Assembly (NCBI GenBank): GCA_025617375.2
Contig: JAMYGW020000004.1
Location: 2,170,001-2,234,000, forward strand
DNA length: 64,000 bases
Source: Acarospora socialis
Taxonomy: Eukaryota > Ascomycota > Lecanoromycetes > Acarosporales > Acarosporaceae
Direction: 5' to 3'
Positions 1-15,945 of the stretch are shown here, piece by piece. A program made the translations under genes and the position numbers. Each line of letters starts with the position of its first letter. The first letter of the stretch is position 1. The notes beneath the pieces were generated by a model. It saw nothing but the letters and a program-made list of their open reading frames with translations, made no database searches and was not told where the DNA came from.

Positions 1-1347
1 GAATGCGGACCAGAAGCTTGACCAAGTTGTGTTCGTTTCAGCACACCTTGAGCAAGTTATGTGACAGGAGGCGTCGGGGCTCGGGTTGTGATTCGAGACC
101 GAGATAGTGGATGCACACACTGCAAGGTGATATAGAGCCCTTAGCGTGAGAGGGAGCCTTTCAGGTAGGAGTAGAGAAGATGAGGGAGACTCGTGGGGGG
201 CTGGTCAGCCACAGGCAGACCTCATCCCAACCAGAAAGTCGACCAGAGAAGTGAAGGGGTGAAGTTGGATGGTTGCACGAGAAGGATGCAAGCCATCAGT
301 AACCAGGACCAGCAAAGGATAGTAGTTCTCCATCGTTACGTGTATATTGTTGCTCCTAGCTCTGTCGTCAAGCTCTTAACCGCCGGATGCTTCCATAATG
401 TTGGTAAGCCTCTAATAGAGTTATTTTCATCATTATTGATTGCCGGTTGATGCCTTCACTTTTGAGTTTTTGTTGATTGATCTTCCCGGACGATGGAAGC
501 ACGCCATAGCGGACTAAGACAACAAAGAGTTTAGGGGAAGGGGACAAAGCCACACCGTCCGGGCCAGCTTTCAGTTCCAACAAAAGGTTCTTACACAGCA
601 GAGGACTGCGAGCGAGTCCCGACCTTAGGTAAACAACTTTCGCTGGTGAGTATAGGTAGGAGATATACGGGATCTCTAGCTTCAGACCCTTACCCGAAGC
701 TGCGGGACGACGTTGGCTTACATGATCCATTCCTCTCCAATCAACTTCCGAGGAAAAGAGGTCATTTTGGTTCGCATTGCGTCGGGCATTGATTCCATCT
801 TTCATGCCGAAGTCACGCTGAATACCTACGAATCATAGCTGTCTTTCATGTTCGTGCTCTACTCGTCGCTTACACTTACAGACTTGGACGAAGGACCTTG
901 TGCAACGGTATCCTGAGCTGTCGCCATATCACACCTTCCTGACGTTGCCGCGGCTCAGCGTGTGGGGGATGAGCGCATTCTTGGCTTGAGTATATCGAGT
1001 GAAACCTGAATTCTATCACGACATGTAACAACCATTCTCACACGACCTAGTTTGTAGTAGTAAATGGTGGGTGGTATTGCACGCAGGCAGCGTTCTTCTA
1101 CCGGGGTATCTTAGAGTGACAAGATCCTGTTTCCCATCTCCACCATCGCCATGTGCATCCAGATAAAGACCATGCAGACGGTTCCTGCCAGTTGATATGG
1201 CACTATTCAACCAAGGTGCAAAACGTGACATCACATTTGCAGGACTTCTCAAGAAACGCATTTCCGTCAGACTCCTCCAATCGCGCTGATGGCCAAAAGT
1301 TCGCCAACGGTGTCGTACCAGATACTCGGTCCAAGATCAACCACTAT
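1..1347. other. Gene-free left end
   Basis: This stretch lies downstream of the SNT2 stop codon and runs to the window edge. The open frames in it are short, lack recognisable motifs and show no splice pattern joining them. I see no tRNA, repeat or transposon signature. It may hold the SNT2 3' UTR next to the gene. Confidence 0.5.
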
Positions 1348-4300
1348 TTAGGACAGCAAATTCCGCAACGAAGGACTCGCACTCGCTCCGTTGACCACCC
1401 GACCCGTACTTTCAGGCCTTGCAATGCCCCCGCTTTCCATCGGAGTCGAAGGGCGGTCGCGAACCATGTGCGGGCTTCCGTGACCGGATGTCAAGGGAGG
1501 GATCGAGTGCGATGCGACCTGTGGTGGTCCTGTAAAGGGATTCTCGGCTGCTCGATGCCCTTGCTGTCCGTTTGGCATATGAGGCGGCTGGTACGGTGGG
1601 TGTGGTGGGTGCGCCAACGGAACACCGTTGGTTGCGTGCGGTGCAGTCTGCGTGATCAAGCCTGGGTGAGACGCGGCAGGTGGAGCTCTTAAAGGCACCA
1701 GCTGTACGATGCCACTACGCTGAAGCTGATACGGTGCTGCAGCACCGGCTGGATATTGTGGTGGCACGCCCTGCGGCGCAGGTACAAAGCCGTTCGTTTG
1801 CTGCTGTAGCGGTAGGGGGTGAAATGGACGGCTGGGTGCGAATGCTGTCGGTTGTTGAGTAGGAGCGCTAGGCTGTAAGGCCGTCGGTCCATTCTGCATT
1901 GGGACTGTAGGGTTCGTCCAAACCTGGAAGTGTCCTTGTCCAACGATGTGCTCCAACGGTGGCCAGGTTAGTTGGATAGGTGGAGGTGGTGGAGGGTTTG
2001 GACGATGCAGGGCCTCTTCTTGCTGAATATGTGGCTGAGTCGACGCTGGTGGTGGTGTGGGTTCCGGAGAAGGCTCAGCTGGCTTCTTCAAGTGGCACTT
2101 GTGGCATTGGAACGGGGTGGCCAGGCTTGCTGTAGCATCTGGGATGATCCGCGGATCTACTCGGAGCGCTGGTCCAGCATGGATCGATTTCTCATCGACC
2201 TCATTGTCTTTGGAGTGCCCGTTAGACAGCGTAGACTGTCCAATACAAAGTGCTTCCGACCCATGGTTATTCTCGACGTCATGTGGCTTGTGGCAGCCAT
2301 TTACGACAGAGTCGGGTGCAGGACCTTCGACCGATAGGACTGGCTCGGTCACAGGGCCTGTAACCCGTGGTTTTTTTGACCTATGCCATTTTGGGCTTGC
2401 ATCTGTTCCACAAGTGACGCAGTGCTTGACAGTCGCCGAATCAGTTCTCGCCTCACTCAAGTGGAGCACCCGATCGCCGTCGACATCAATCTCCTCGGAC
2501 TTGACTGTGACCGCCGCGGGAGAAATTCTCGAACTCCTGGTGGCGGCCTGGGTGGTCCCACTCGCTAAAGTACTGCTTATCCCGTTTACTGCCGAACTTC
2601 GACGTGCAGAAGTAGATCCTACCGCGAGAGGAATCGCTCTTGTCGAAGAACTCACGAGGTTTGCCTTGCGAACCGTTCCGGTCAAAGTAAGGTCGGCCTG
2701 CTTGTAAGTCCGGACAAAAACCTGAAGTGCATTTAGGCTACCGTTGTCAACAATTTCGCTGATCGGGTGAACTATGGTCTTGACGGCATGCTCTTTGCAC
2801 CAGATCGCAGCTGTTGCATTACCAGTCTCGCTTCCAAGGGTGACTGTGTTCACAGTGTCCCGGCGGGAGCCTTTGACTGGCGTGATGTCGAAGCCAAAGG
2901 TGTATCCAGCCTGGTGTGCGCAGCCAACGTGCACTGCTGCGTGGCATTGATGACAAGCGACACAAGCTCCTTCACTTGTCTTACAGACTTTGCACATCTG
3001 TTCATATCTTGCTGTCGGTATGGAGCCAACGCCTTCCGAGGGAGCAAGAGCCTTAGCATTTCCAAACCGTATCTCCGGGGTCCAGACGGCGCAGACGACA
3101 TGTAACCAGTTATTGCCAGCTGTACGCTTTAGCGCCTCCCTTGGGTCCAACGGCCTTCCTAGTTCTGCTTGCTTTTGCCGGTATGATTCGGCAGCCTCTA
3201 AGGCCATCTCACGTTCCAGCCGCTCCTTCTCCCGCTCTCTATCGGTCTTCTTTTTGTGAGATATCTTCGGTGGCTCCACGAATTCATGTTCCGTATAGCG
3301 AACGGGACACAGGACACACTCGTACGAAGTGGAGATCTGGACACCTCTATCGTTTGTGCATCTGTCGTTTGTGCACATATCGCAGATCCATTTGCTGGCA
3401 CTGCGGTCTTCACTAACACCATAGCAATTCCGATGCACCGTCAGTCTGCAGTCTCTGCAAGACAAGTGTTGGTCACCCATTGGTTCCATCTTCAGACAGA
3501 TGGCGCAAGGGAGGATTTTCGGCCTCGGCTGTTCTGGTATCAGAGGTGGCTCGGGGACCTTTTCAGTAACTTTTTTCTTTGGAGCTTCGCTCAGCGCGCC
3601 ATTAGTGGCAGGTGGAAACGAGTCTTTTTCTCCAACCTTTAACTTCTTCTTCGAAGGCTCTTGCCCAGGCTGCACAACCATTGACTGGGAAACTGAGACA
3701 CCAATGGAAGCGGCAGTGGAGACAGCAAAAGTACTCATTCCAATAGAATGTGCTTCGTTGGCGGCATATAGCTCAGTCAGCAACTCCACGTCGATTTTCT
3801 TTTTCGAGGCTTTCCCGCCACCCGCCGCAACCTTCTTGGCGACTTCGTCAACGTTCTCGAACTGGATTCCGTACTTTCGCCATAGACCTGCGCACCGTTG
3901 ACACAGGGCAAGGACAAGCTGGGTGCCCTTGTCTTTTCCAGACTTCCCATTAGAGTCTGCCGGTACCATAGTGCCTGGTGCAGTATTTGGGGCTCGACGC
4001 CACTGACTGGACGTTCGCGAATTGCAGAATTTGCACTTGAACCCACGCTTCCGTTGCGCAGCCTTGGTATTGTCAAATGCGGAATCATCAACGTCATCCG
4101 CAACATCGTCGAGTAGTTTCGCAGTATTCGCATCCACTTGTTTTGCTTGTTTCTTGCTCTTGCGCGCTTCGTAGTTGCCCCAAATTTGGTTACCTCGATC
4201 GGTTTTCTTCCACATGTAGTAGAATCGAACTATGTCTGCGTGTTTCTGCGTCCTGACATGCAGCTTGACCAAACGCATCTCGGAACCATACTTGCTTACG

Positions 4301-6668
4301 CCTTCCTCAAATCTCTTGATCTCCTCCTTATTGAATTCGGGTTCTTTGAGGTCTTTGCGTTTGTTGACCATCCGCAGCCTTTCCAATGAGACCTCGGCAT
4401 CGTAGCTGTTGGTGTACAGAAGCTCCAGCGCCTTGTCAAGGTAGTTGGTCGAGTAATCCTTTACTCCGATCTCCTTCGCAAGGCTTTTGACTTTAGTCAT
4501 GTACGAATCGACGAGCTGCTCGCGGTCCCTCGGTTGAGTGGCCTCAGACACATCATCACCTCCCCGAGAAGAAATCTCACCTACCTCTGGCATTTTGAAG
4601 ATCAACTTGGCCGTATTAGCCGGGTCGGTATTGGCATGGTCCTCGCCACGGTGTACGTAGCCTATAGGTTCATCCATCACCCATTTGGGTCGCCTCTCCT
4701 TCGCAGCCTTATCAGCTTCCAAGGCCGCAATGGTTTCTTTGGAGAGCTTAGCGTCTTTCTTATGACTGCTGCCTTTGATGTATTTTTTCTTTATCTCTGC
4801 AGGTTTGACAAGCTCCACCGGACGGCCATGCCAGATGTTGACGTTGGCTTGGTGTCGGGGCCCGAGTCTGGAGCTTGCACGGGGATATATTCGATCATCG
4901 TAGTCCAGAGCATCCTCGACACGACAATGTATGCCCAGATACCGGTATGGCCACATTTTAGCTTGTGCAATTTGATTAGCCGTTATGGAACGGGGAGCGC
5001 CATCTTCACGGTCAGCAGGCGCAGGGCTGCTACCGCCTGTTGAATTCGTGGGAAGGATAGCTTCGTCGTCGTCCTCTTCGAAAACCTCCTCTTCCTCATC
5101 TAAATCCCTCTTACTTTCGCCAAGGATGGGAGTGTTCCGAGCCTCTAGCTTACGCTCCTGTGCTTGGCTGCAAGGGCCACAAGCCCACGCAAAGCCACGT
5201 GCGGGCTTCTTGAGCAATGGTGGCCGTACGCAGTTCATATGGTAGGTATTGCGGCAAACGGCGCAGTCGACGGAGTCATGACTAGACTTTGTTAGCATAA
5301 GTGGAACGGTGCTGAGGACCTTTTCGGAACATACCTGGCACAATAACCTCCACATCTTCTACAATTCTTTACAGCACTCGTCAGTTCTTTACCGCGGCCG
5401 ATCTCAACAATCACAAACTTCCACCTTTCGTCCAAGACCTTCTTTACGTGTTCAGGCACGTTGATCACTTGACTTGTAGGAATGACCTCGTAGTATCGTT
5501 GGATGTATCGATCATACAGCTTCTCATACCAGAAGCAGTCCTTTGTCTTTCTGTATTCGTCAAGGTTATCAATCTCATTGCGGTTCAAGATGCGACATTT
5601 CCCACGCAAAGACGTCAACGGACAGGTATCGGAATGCATCGAGGCGAAGACCAAACGAGTGTCAGTGACCTTGCGCTGAATGTCCCGCGGGCGATAGTAC
5701 CAGTTGACGCGCAGGGCATCAATCGGGTTGTTTGGATCGTTATTGGCGTGCAGAAATTCCATGATTCTTGCCAAGTAGTACGGTTCGCCCGGTGGTTCGC
5801 ATACTAGATATACGTGGTCTATATAGAATCAGAAAGTGCCCGAGCATAAGACTTAGAGATGGTTGCCGTCGGTCTCCTTATAACCACACGTACCGTTGAC
5901 GCCTAGAGTTGTCCCATCGTCTGCCTTGAGCTTTCCGTTCTTCAGGCAGCCGTGGCACTTGTCGAAACTTAATAAGTTTGTCTCCCTCGCACCGGCACTG
6001 GTGTTAATCCCAGTACTCGCCCGCCTTGACACGGTCTGTCCGCCGCTGGGTATCGAATTTCCGACTTGCTGAGTTGTAGAGATTGGCGTACTTCCAGGAG
6101 CTTTACGCTTCTTTGATGTAGACTGGGAGTTAATCGTGATATTTGGGTTCGCCGAAAATGTTGACATGCCTGGTATGTGATCTTTATGCGATGTTGAGGC
6201 CGTCGTTCCATTCATCGTAATCGTGTTGTCATTTGTGGTAGCGGGAGTGCGGCGGGTGTTGATTGCGGGAGGTTTGTCACTCTCCGTGAAGGGTGCCTTG
6301 GTTACATTTATGGTGGACAATGTACCACGATGTTTCGAAGGCCCTGTGTATTCGTCGTCGATATCAGTCTCTCGATCTTCTGCGTAATTTGGCCGAGCGG
6401 CACCTGTGCGCTTTCGGGAGCGAGTGCCATATGGCCGTGGAGGAGGTGGATTTGACAGGACGGGATTGCCCATTAGTTGTCTTTCTTCATTCGCAGGAAG
6501 CGGCGGGGTTCCCGTGAACTTTTCTGGCTGTGAGGCGGCAGAAGTTGGCGACGGAGTCGTCTCAGCATCTGGCCGATTGGCGCTTTTCACGGAGAGGGGA
6601 GCGTCTGCGCGAGTAGACAGAAGCTGAGAGGGACCTTCATCCGGAAGAGCAACGCTGGTATCGGCCAT
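1348..6668 (-). CDS. snt2: Snt2-type BAH/PHD/SANT chromatin reader
   Basis: Nuclear histone reader of the Snt2 family. In yeast Snt2 works with Ecm5 and the Rpd3 deacetylase (Rpd3L2) at stress genes. I see three exons (6668-5894, 5818-5335, 5281-1348) with introns 5819-5893 (GTACGT..TAG) and 5282-5334 (GTATGT..TAG), giving 1730 aa. The first join restores a BAH start (DHVYLVCEPPGEPYYLARI) and the second restores the first PHD finger (CRRCGGYC then SHDSVDCAVC). Order: disordered N-terminus, BAH about 260-410, PHD1 about 412-460, ELM2-like about 635-730, SANT about 735-785, a GATA-like CxxC..CxxC finger about 834-890, PHD2 about 1010-1060, extended PHD about 1070-1280, then a Pro/Gln-rich tail with a second CxxC half-finger. 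The start is the first ATG of exon 1. It is divergent from the helicase gene. A five-residue duplication sits just after PHD2 (see findings). Confidence 0.93.
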
Positions 6669-8234
6669 GACGTGGACGTGTAAGAGAGGCTGGTTATATC
6701 ATGTGTTGTAGGTTGTGTGTAGACCAAGCAACAGGACGTATATTCCTGGATTTGATTTTGGGTGACGAATTGCCCACAGTGACGGAAGCCTGCATGTATC
6801 GCGGTTTGAAGGGCGGCAGATGGCTAACTCGACCTGTTTGTCAAGGGCAATGCTCACAGCGGCAAGTGAAGCAAAGGCCGACAGGCTGCGCAAAGCGGTC
6901 CTAGCGTTTAGAAACAGCGTTGTGCTGCCGATATGGAAGCCTCAATCCAGGATTGCGAGTGCGAGGTACGGCGCGGAGCCGTGATCTCATAGGTACCAGG
7001 ATTTGCTGTCAAACTCGGCGTGAAGCGATTACAAGGCCGAGAACTGATATTGCGCTAATGGGGATTATCAGGTGAAAGGATGTTGAAGATTGATAAGGTA
7101 GTGAGCAAGGTGGTGTTAGTAGAAAAAAGTGCAGAGGTGGACAGTATTTGTGGGGGGAACTTGCGTCTGGGCGGATATGAAGAGAAAAGAGAGTAGAGTG
7201 CAGTGCATGTGGGTCGAGTTACTGACATCGACAGGACGCAAGGTGGAGGTGGGAGTAGAATATAGCGCTCCGACTAGGTATTATTATTGAGTGGGATTGG
7301 GGGTGGGTTGGAGAACCTCCATTACGAAGGGATAAGTAAACCCTCGCGTGAGGCCTCAATACCAAGGAGAGATTTGGGTCAGAGGTGTTCTACAATTACT
7401 CGTACATATTGACCGGATTGAAGTCTTTTACTGAAGGTATGTATTATCCTCGCTCAAGAGGAAAGTCATGCTATTCAGTATAAAAGGAAGGTTCGCTGTG
7501 ACGCCAGAGAGTAAAGTTACGGCATATATCGTGTAATATAAATATCAATTAGTCGTTCCGGAAGCCTTCCACGCAAGTAAGACTACTACCTAGGTACACA
7601 TGGCTGGTGTATCTATTACAGTCAATCATCCGGCTTGACTGAGCATCGCTTCTACCTGGTTACCTGGTTGAATTACCTAAATACATGCCGAACTCCTCAG
7701 TATTATTGTGCTTACTGATGCCGGCACGAAATGATTGTGCTAACCCAAGTATGAAACCAGGCACCGCTCTTGGTAACCGACCTTACGGAATTTGGTGCCA
7801 TGCGTTCTCGGCTATCCTTTGCTGGGTGGTCTCCCTGGCATCGTCGACGAATCTGTGCCCTCCGCTGTAATCTTGGTATTCTTCAAGACCAAAGCACTGT
7901 ATCGCGTCATCTTACCGCACAACCATGAACGGTCCTCAGAGCCAGTCAATGCTTGACTCTACAAATCTAACATGTTCACTAGTCATGGCAGAAAAGATTA
8001 ATCTTCTACGATCGCAAGGCCAGACGTCGGAAAGCTGGAGAAACCTTACGCCGCTCGGACCGTTGCTTAGCGCCATGAGGAACCTCGTCATAAGTTAACT
8101 CTGTGTTTACCCTACCTGGCCGAGGAACATAAACAACATCCTGTAGTATCACACTGAAGAATGACAACCTTGAAATTGTTTTGCTTCCGCGTTGACACTG
8201 AACTTATTTATGGAGCTCCGGCACTGAAAAGGCC
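6669..8234. promoter_or_regulatory. Shared upstream region of SNT2 and helicase
   Basis: Divergent spacer of 1.57 kb between two ATG codons. About 7000-7270 is purine-rich on the plus strand, so pyrimidine-rich on the SNT2 sense strand, as is common for fungal 5' leaders and promoters. It contains one exact TACCTAGGTA palindrome at 7587-7596. I see no credible gene. Confidence 0.45.
7587..7596. repeat. TACCTAGGTA palindrome, copy 1
   Basis: Exact 10-base palindrome in an intergenic region. A second exact copy is at 34580-34589. Degenerate relatives (TACCTTA, AAGGTAG) are frequent in the other spacers of the window. Confidence 0.5.
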
Positions 8235-11560
<3,326 letters not shown>

Positions 11561-12787
11561 GCCTTGGTCTGGAACGAGAGGATCCTAAACTGCAGGGGGG
11601 AAGACTCAGAATGGGGCGCTCTCTGTGCTTGAGCGTCGGTCCATGACTACTGTTATGTATCTATCGACATGGTACATATACTGAACCTCCATCATGCTCC
11701 AACCACCATCGACCATTCTCCAACCTCTTACTTCTCTCGCGACACTACCCACACACAGCACTCCACACTCCTGCTCCCAAGCTTCCCTCCATACTACTCC
11801 CGATTGCCTCTATCTTGCAGCAAAGTAACAATCTATCTACCAGTACAGCATCATACACGCCACATCTCCCTCACCGCAATCCTGATTCCTCCTTCTCGCA
11901 AATCAACATCATGCACTCCCCTCCCGCCCTGCTCACACTCTCGTAGCGTCTCAACTCGAGCCCCACAAGCGAATAGAACAGCGACCACGACAGTGACAGC
12001 TACCTCCTCCCTTCACCGCCTGTCTTCTTTCCTCCTTCCCTCTTTTTCGTCTACAAGCTAGGAAAGGATAACAGGCACGCATGGAGCGATGGTGCCGCGC
12101 AGCTAGTTCCTTGCCCTGGTCTTTGATTCCTGCTCGGTTAGTTGGTAGTTGCGTTGGCGGGCGGCTTGTCTGGAGGAGAAGGGAGGTGAAGAGAGGGGAG
12201 GGAGGAGGGAAGGCGAGGGGAGAGGAAGAGGACGGGAGATAGATCGGTGGGGGGGAGTGGGTCGGCACGTGGGTGGATGGTCGAGCAAATAGCTAGTCAA
12301 GGAGGGAAAGAAGAGGTAGGCTTCTTGGTGTTCTTATTCGAGGATTGAGCGCGTGGGTGATAGGACAGGGCATGGAAGAGCAGGATGTCGGACTTTATCT
12401 CGCTCATGGATTGCAGAGGATTATTGTCTGGTTTGATTGGAAAGTGAGGAAAGAGATACGTGCAAAACTCGATGTGTCTTTTGATCCGTGGACGGACAAA
12501 TGGCGCTCGCTGGTGGGCGGGATACAAATAAGAGCGCGGCTCCCATAGTGGATGCTTTCCAACCGGGCTAAGGAGACAGGATCGGATATAATGAGATAAG
12601 ATAGCTAGACACGACAACAGAAGTAGTAAAGACCAGAGCAGAGTAAACTAGACGACAAGAAATCAAACATGTCCGAATTTCTCATACCGCAAGGTCAACA
12701 ACTCGCTAACATAACGAAACAAATGGGCCACGGAAACCTTAGCCAGCGATAGGGAAACATTCATTACTCCCTCCCTCCCACAAAACA
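11561..12787. other. Gene-free spacer with opposed pyrimidine tracts
   Basis: From about 11690 to 12050 the plus strand is strongly C/T-rich. From about 12150 to 12330 it is strongly G/A-rich, so the minus strand is C/T-rich. The open frames here are low-complexity products of that bias and carry no motif. The stretch separates the 3' ends of the helicase (plus) and the MFS gene (minus). Confidence 0.5.
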
Positions 12788-14613
12788 CTAAGCCCACGAC
12801 GCTCCTCGCTTGTTCATAGCCCCTTGACTGTACGGACTCCTCGCTCTGAGCCCCTTGCCCCATCTGAACAGGATCCAAGGCACAGGCAGCATTGCAGCGG
12901 AGAGAAAGCCGAAGAGAGAGAGGGCCCAAGCGCCAGTCAAGCCCATGAACACTAGGATTAGATTAGTCGTCTATCGTATGAAAACAGGAAAATGCAGGAG
13001 GAAACGCTTACTTTGAAGGATAACAAGCGGAAGGGCGGCGGCGAGGACAAGACGCAGGGAAGCGGCGGCCGTGAGAGCGGAGAGGGTGCCGCGCGGTGGG
13101 TAGGCGTCGAAGAGGTAGGACACTAGGGATATCTGGAGACGAGATCAGTCCTGGTATCCGGAGAGAATATACCAAGTGTGAACTGTTCGCGCTTGAATGG
13201 AGGGCAGGCGAGGAAACGTACGAGAACGGATAAGTTGCCCCAAACATATAGCAAAGTCCCAAGAACCGGACTCGCCCATCTGATATTCGGATCAGCCGTC
13301 CAGCCGATCCAGAAAAGCGACGCCACGATGCCGAAACCGCCGAACATGGCGGGATACAATCTATACTCGATGTCCGGCACGCCATCATGGTTTTCCGTCA
13401 TCGGGCTGGGACGCGTAAGACGGTCGATGAAGACGGACGTGGCGGCCGCGAGGAGGGAGCCGGCGATGGCGGCGATGAAAGCGAGGCCGATTTGCTGGAT
13501 GGTGAAGGAATAGACGGCATGCAACACGGCGGGGATGGAGATGAAGAAGGAGAAGATGACGGCGAAGTTGAGGCCTAGGTAGAGGCTTATGCCTACGACG
13601 ATCGGCTCACTGAAAAGCATCTTGAGCGGAGTGAACAGGGTTATTCGAAGCATGGACTTGAGGGTTGTTCCGCTGGCGGCGGGCATGAGATCGTGAGGGA
13701 TGCCGAGTCGTCGCGCTCTGTTTCGAATGATTTCTCGCGGATAGGTTTCGGGCATGCCGATGCCGAGGAGGTAGGCGGCTAGGGTGAGCATGAGCGTGAC
13801 CCATTGCGTCCATTGCCAGCCTTGCGCTGCGAAGACGTAGCCGCCGATGAGAGGTCCTGCGAGTTCAAAAGACGGTGTTAGCAAGCCTTACGGGTCATTG
13901 AACGTGGGTCGCATGGTCGAAACGTACCAGCTGCAGCTCCGATGTAGGAAGCTAGGGATAAGGCGGCGTAATATGAGATGGTCGCACGAGCGGGCCAGAC
14001 GTCGGCAAAGGTCCCTTCGATCAGGACGAGACATGGCCCACCGAAGAACCCGGCGAGGAAGCGACATATTGCTACGCCAGCAAAATTGTTTGACAGCCCT
14101 GCGCCGAGGACGAATAGGGCAAACAGGGGTAAACAGGTCAGGTATACCGGCGAGCGGCCGAAGCGTTCACTGAGGTGGGGTGTTGTAATAGGTGCGAATG
14201 CAATGCCAAGGAGATACAAGGACAAGCCGAGAATTGCCACGGTGTATGAGACGTTGAACCGTGTGATGACTTCGGTGATGCCTGCGGTATAGGCAGTAGC
14301 TCCAAAAGCACTATCCAAGCATTAGAACTATTCAACCTTCACAGAAGATCCGAGAGATAACGCACACCACAAAGGCGAATACCACTGAGACGGCGGAGAC
14401 GTAGGCCTTTCTATGTATCGGCCAATTCTGCGGATTATCAGGGTCTTGGGCTGACATCATATGACCGGCCATCGATTCAATGGCTTTCTCTCCGCGTTCA
14501 TCGACTGCTGTGGAATATGTTGGGTAATCAGGTGTAGGGGTGATGGTATCGTCCATCGGGCCCATCTCGGGGTTTCTGAAGACTTGACTCGACATATTGT
14601 GACTGGCTGTCAT
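12788..14613 (-). CDS. DHA1-type MFS drug/polyamine transporter
   Basis: Major facilitator of the drug:H+ antiporter-1 type, probably in the plasma membrane. Five exons (14613-14366, 14310-13928, 13856-13222, 13132-13012, 12951-12788) sum to 1551 nt (516 aa) with introns of 55, 71, 89, 60 bp. The hydrophilic N-terminus ends in the family signature DPDNPQNWP. TM1-2 follow, then a motif-A-like loop (HLSERFGRSP), motif C region (GPLIGGYVFAAQGWQWTQW), a long central loop and TM7-12. The join at 14365/14310 restores a continuous TM1 (FAFVVAFGATAYTAG). The last exon ends in a short basic tail. Substrate cannot be read from sequence. It is the only intact member beside the broken metabolic genes at 15.9-20 kb, so it may be the exporter of that lost cluster; this is inference. 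Confidence 0.88.
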
Positions 14614-15945
14614 ATCGGATCAAGTAGTAGGTGCTTGAAGTTCGTTGCGAATGAAGAGCCGTTTAAGATTTCTCTCTAAAGCTTTAAAGTAGGGAACCAA
14701 CGCAGAGGATGATAGCAAAAGAAAGAGGACAACACCACAATATATACACAAGAACGCGAGCATGGCGGAGTGGTTGTATACTGATCTTAACCCCAACATT
14801 GGGCAGGTTCGGTCATGATCCGCAAGAAATTCCAATTACCATCACACACCACTTGGAGTCCTCCCGTCAATTGAAATAGTCAATATCAAATTGAGATGCA
14901 CGATTCTCCATCCAGCCTTGAAGGCGAAGCAATTTCATACTATAACGGCAGTCCCCAGCAACGGGTCAAGCTTCATCATCCTCCAAAATTCCAGTTACCA
15001 CGTCCACATTGCATCCTCCTCTCCACCTGTTTGGTGCAGTTAAGGTAAAAAATCATAAGTGTGACGTGTGGCTTTCCAACATAGCCTTGGAATCCGCGAC
15101 GAGTTGACGTGTTTCGAAAGAAGGGGCTGAATACTAGCTTGGAGGAGCGTTGTTGATGACGGATCTTTGCAGAAGCGGTTAGGCCGTTTAGTCATCATGG
15201 GACGGGGCTATAAGCGACAGCGGAAGGCCAGAGGTTCAGAGACAACGACAAGGAGGTGGTCTGGAATATTGTTATAATAGTGTCTCTGATGAGTCAACTC
15301 CTAAAGGGATGTAAAAACGCCAGTCCATGAACGAGTCTAAGGCGAAAGTCAGTCACACCGCTTGCATATCAAGTAAGTGTGCCGGGGCGATTCTTTAAAC
15401 CCAAGCCGCAGCGTATACGCATTTGATTACAGCAAGTACGAGATATGGGTTTAGCATGGTCTCTTCCAGGTTAACAGCTTCGAAAGTCATCGTTTTCGGA
15501 ACCTATATGTAGAAGGGGATAACTAGAGATGGATAAGTAAAGACGCAACGGCTGGACATGCGGGAAGGGGGTGGAGCGAAGCGCAGATTGTGTTTGTTTT
15601 CGCTGTATGGATCCCTCTCCGTTCACATAATGCAATGGGGTGATCCAGGAGAGGAAGGGCATAATCCTTGGGCTTGGCGTTTTCAACATATACAAGCGGT
15701 TCGGCATCATGTTCGCAGAGTTGGATCCGTGTCACACACAGGAGGAACACCGGTGGTGGAGGAGCTATGCTGGCTTTGATCGGTGCGACGGATTCGTGTC
15801 TGACATCGGTTACAGCATAGGGAACAGTTGCTAGGGATTTGAATTTTGTTTCACGTGCCGCAACGACACGTAGTAGATGTAAGTCGCAACCAGCCCCCTA
15901 TCCACTACACAGTCGAACATCTCTAAGGAAGCCAGACCTCAACCA
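14614..15945. other. Gene-free spacer
   Basis: Region upstream of the MFS start and downstream of the M20 pseudogene. Only short motif-free frames are present. It should contain the MFS promoter. No repeat or RNA gene was recognised. Confidence 0.45.

Noticed and set aside
368-805. 145-codon open frame on the minus strand
   Set aside because: No ATG-supported start with conserved blocks, no family motif and no splice partners. Composition looks non-coding.
8218-8226. CCGGCACTG just before the helicase ATG, similar to the MITE end
   Set aside because: The match stops after the CCGG core, the poly-T next to it is missing and no partner repeat exists.
11669-12061. 130-codon plus-strand frame
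   Set aside because: A by-product of the C/T bias; Ser/Thr/His/Pro-rich with no motif and no ATG context of note.
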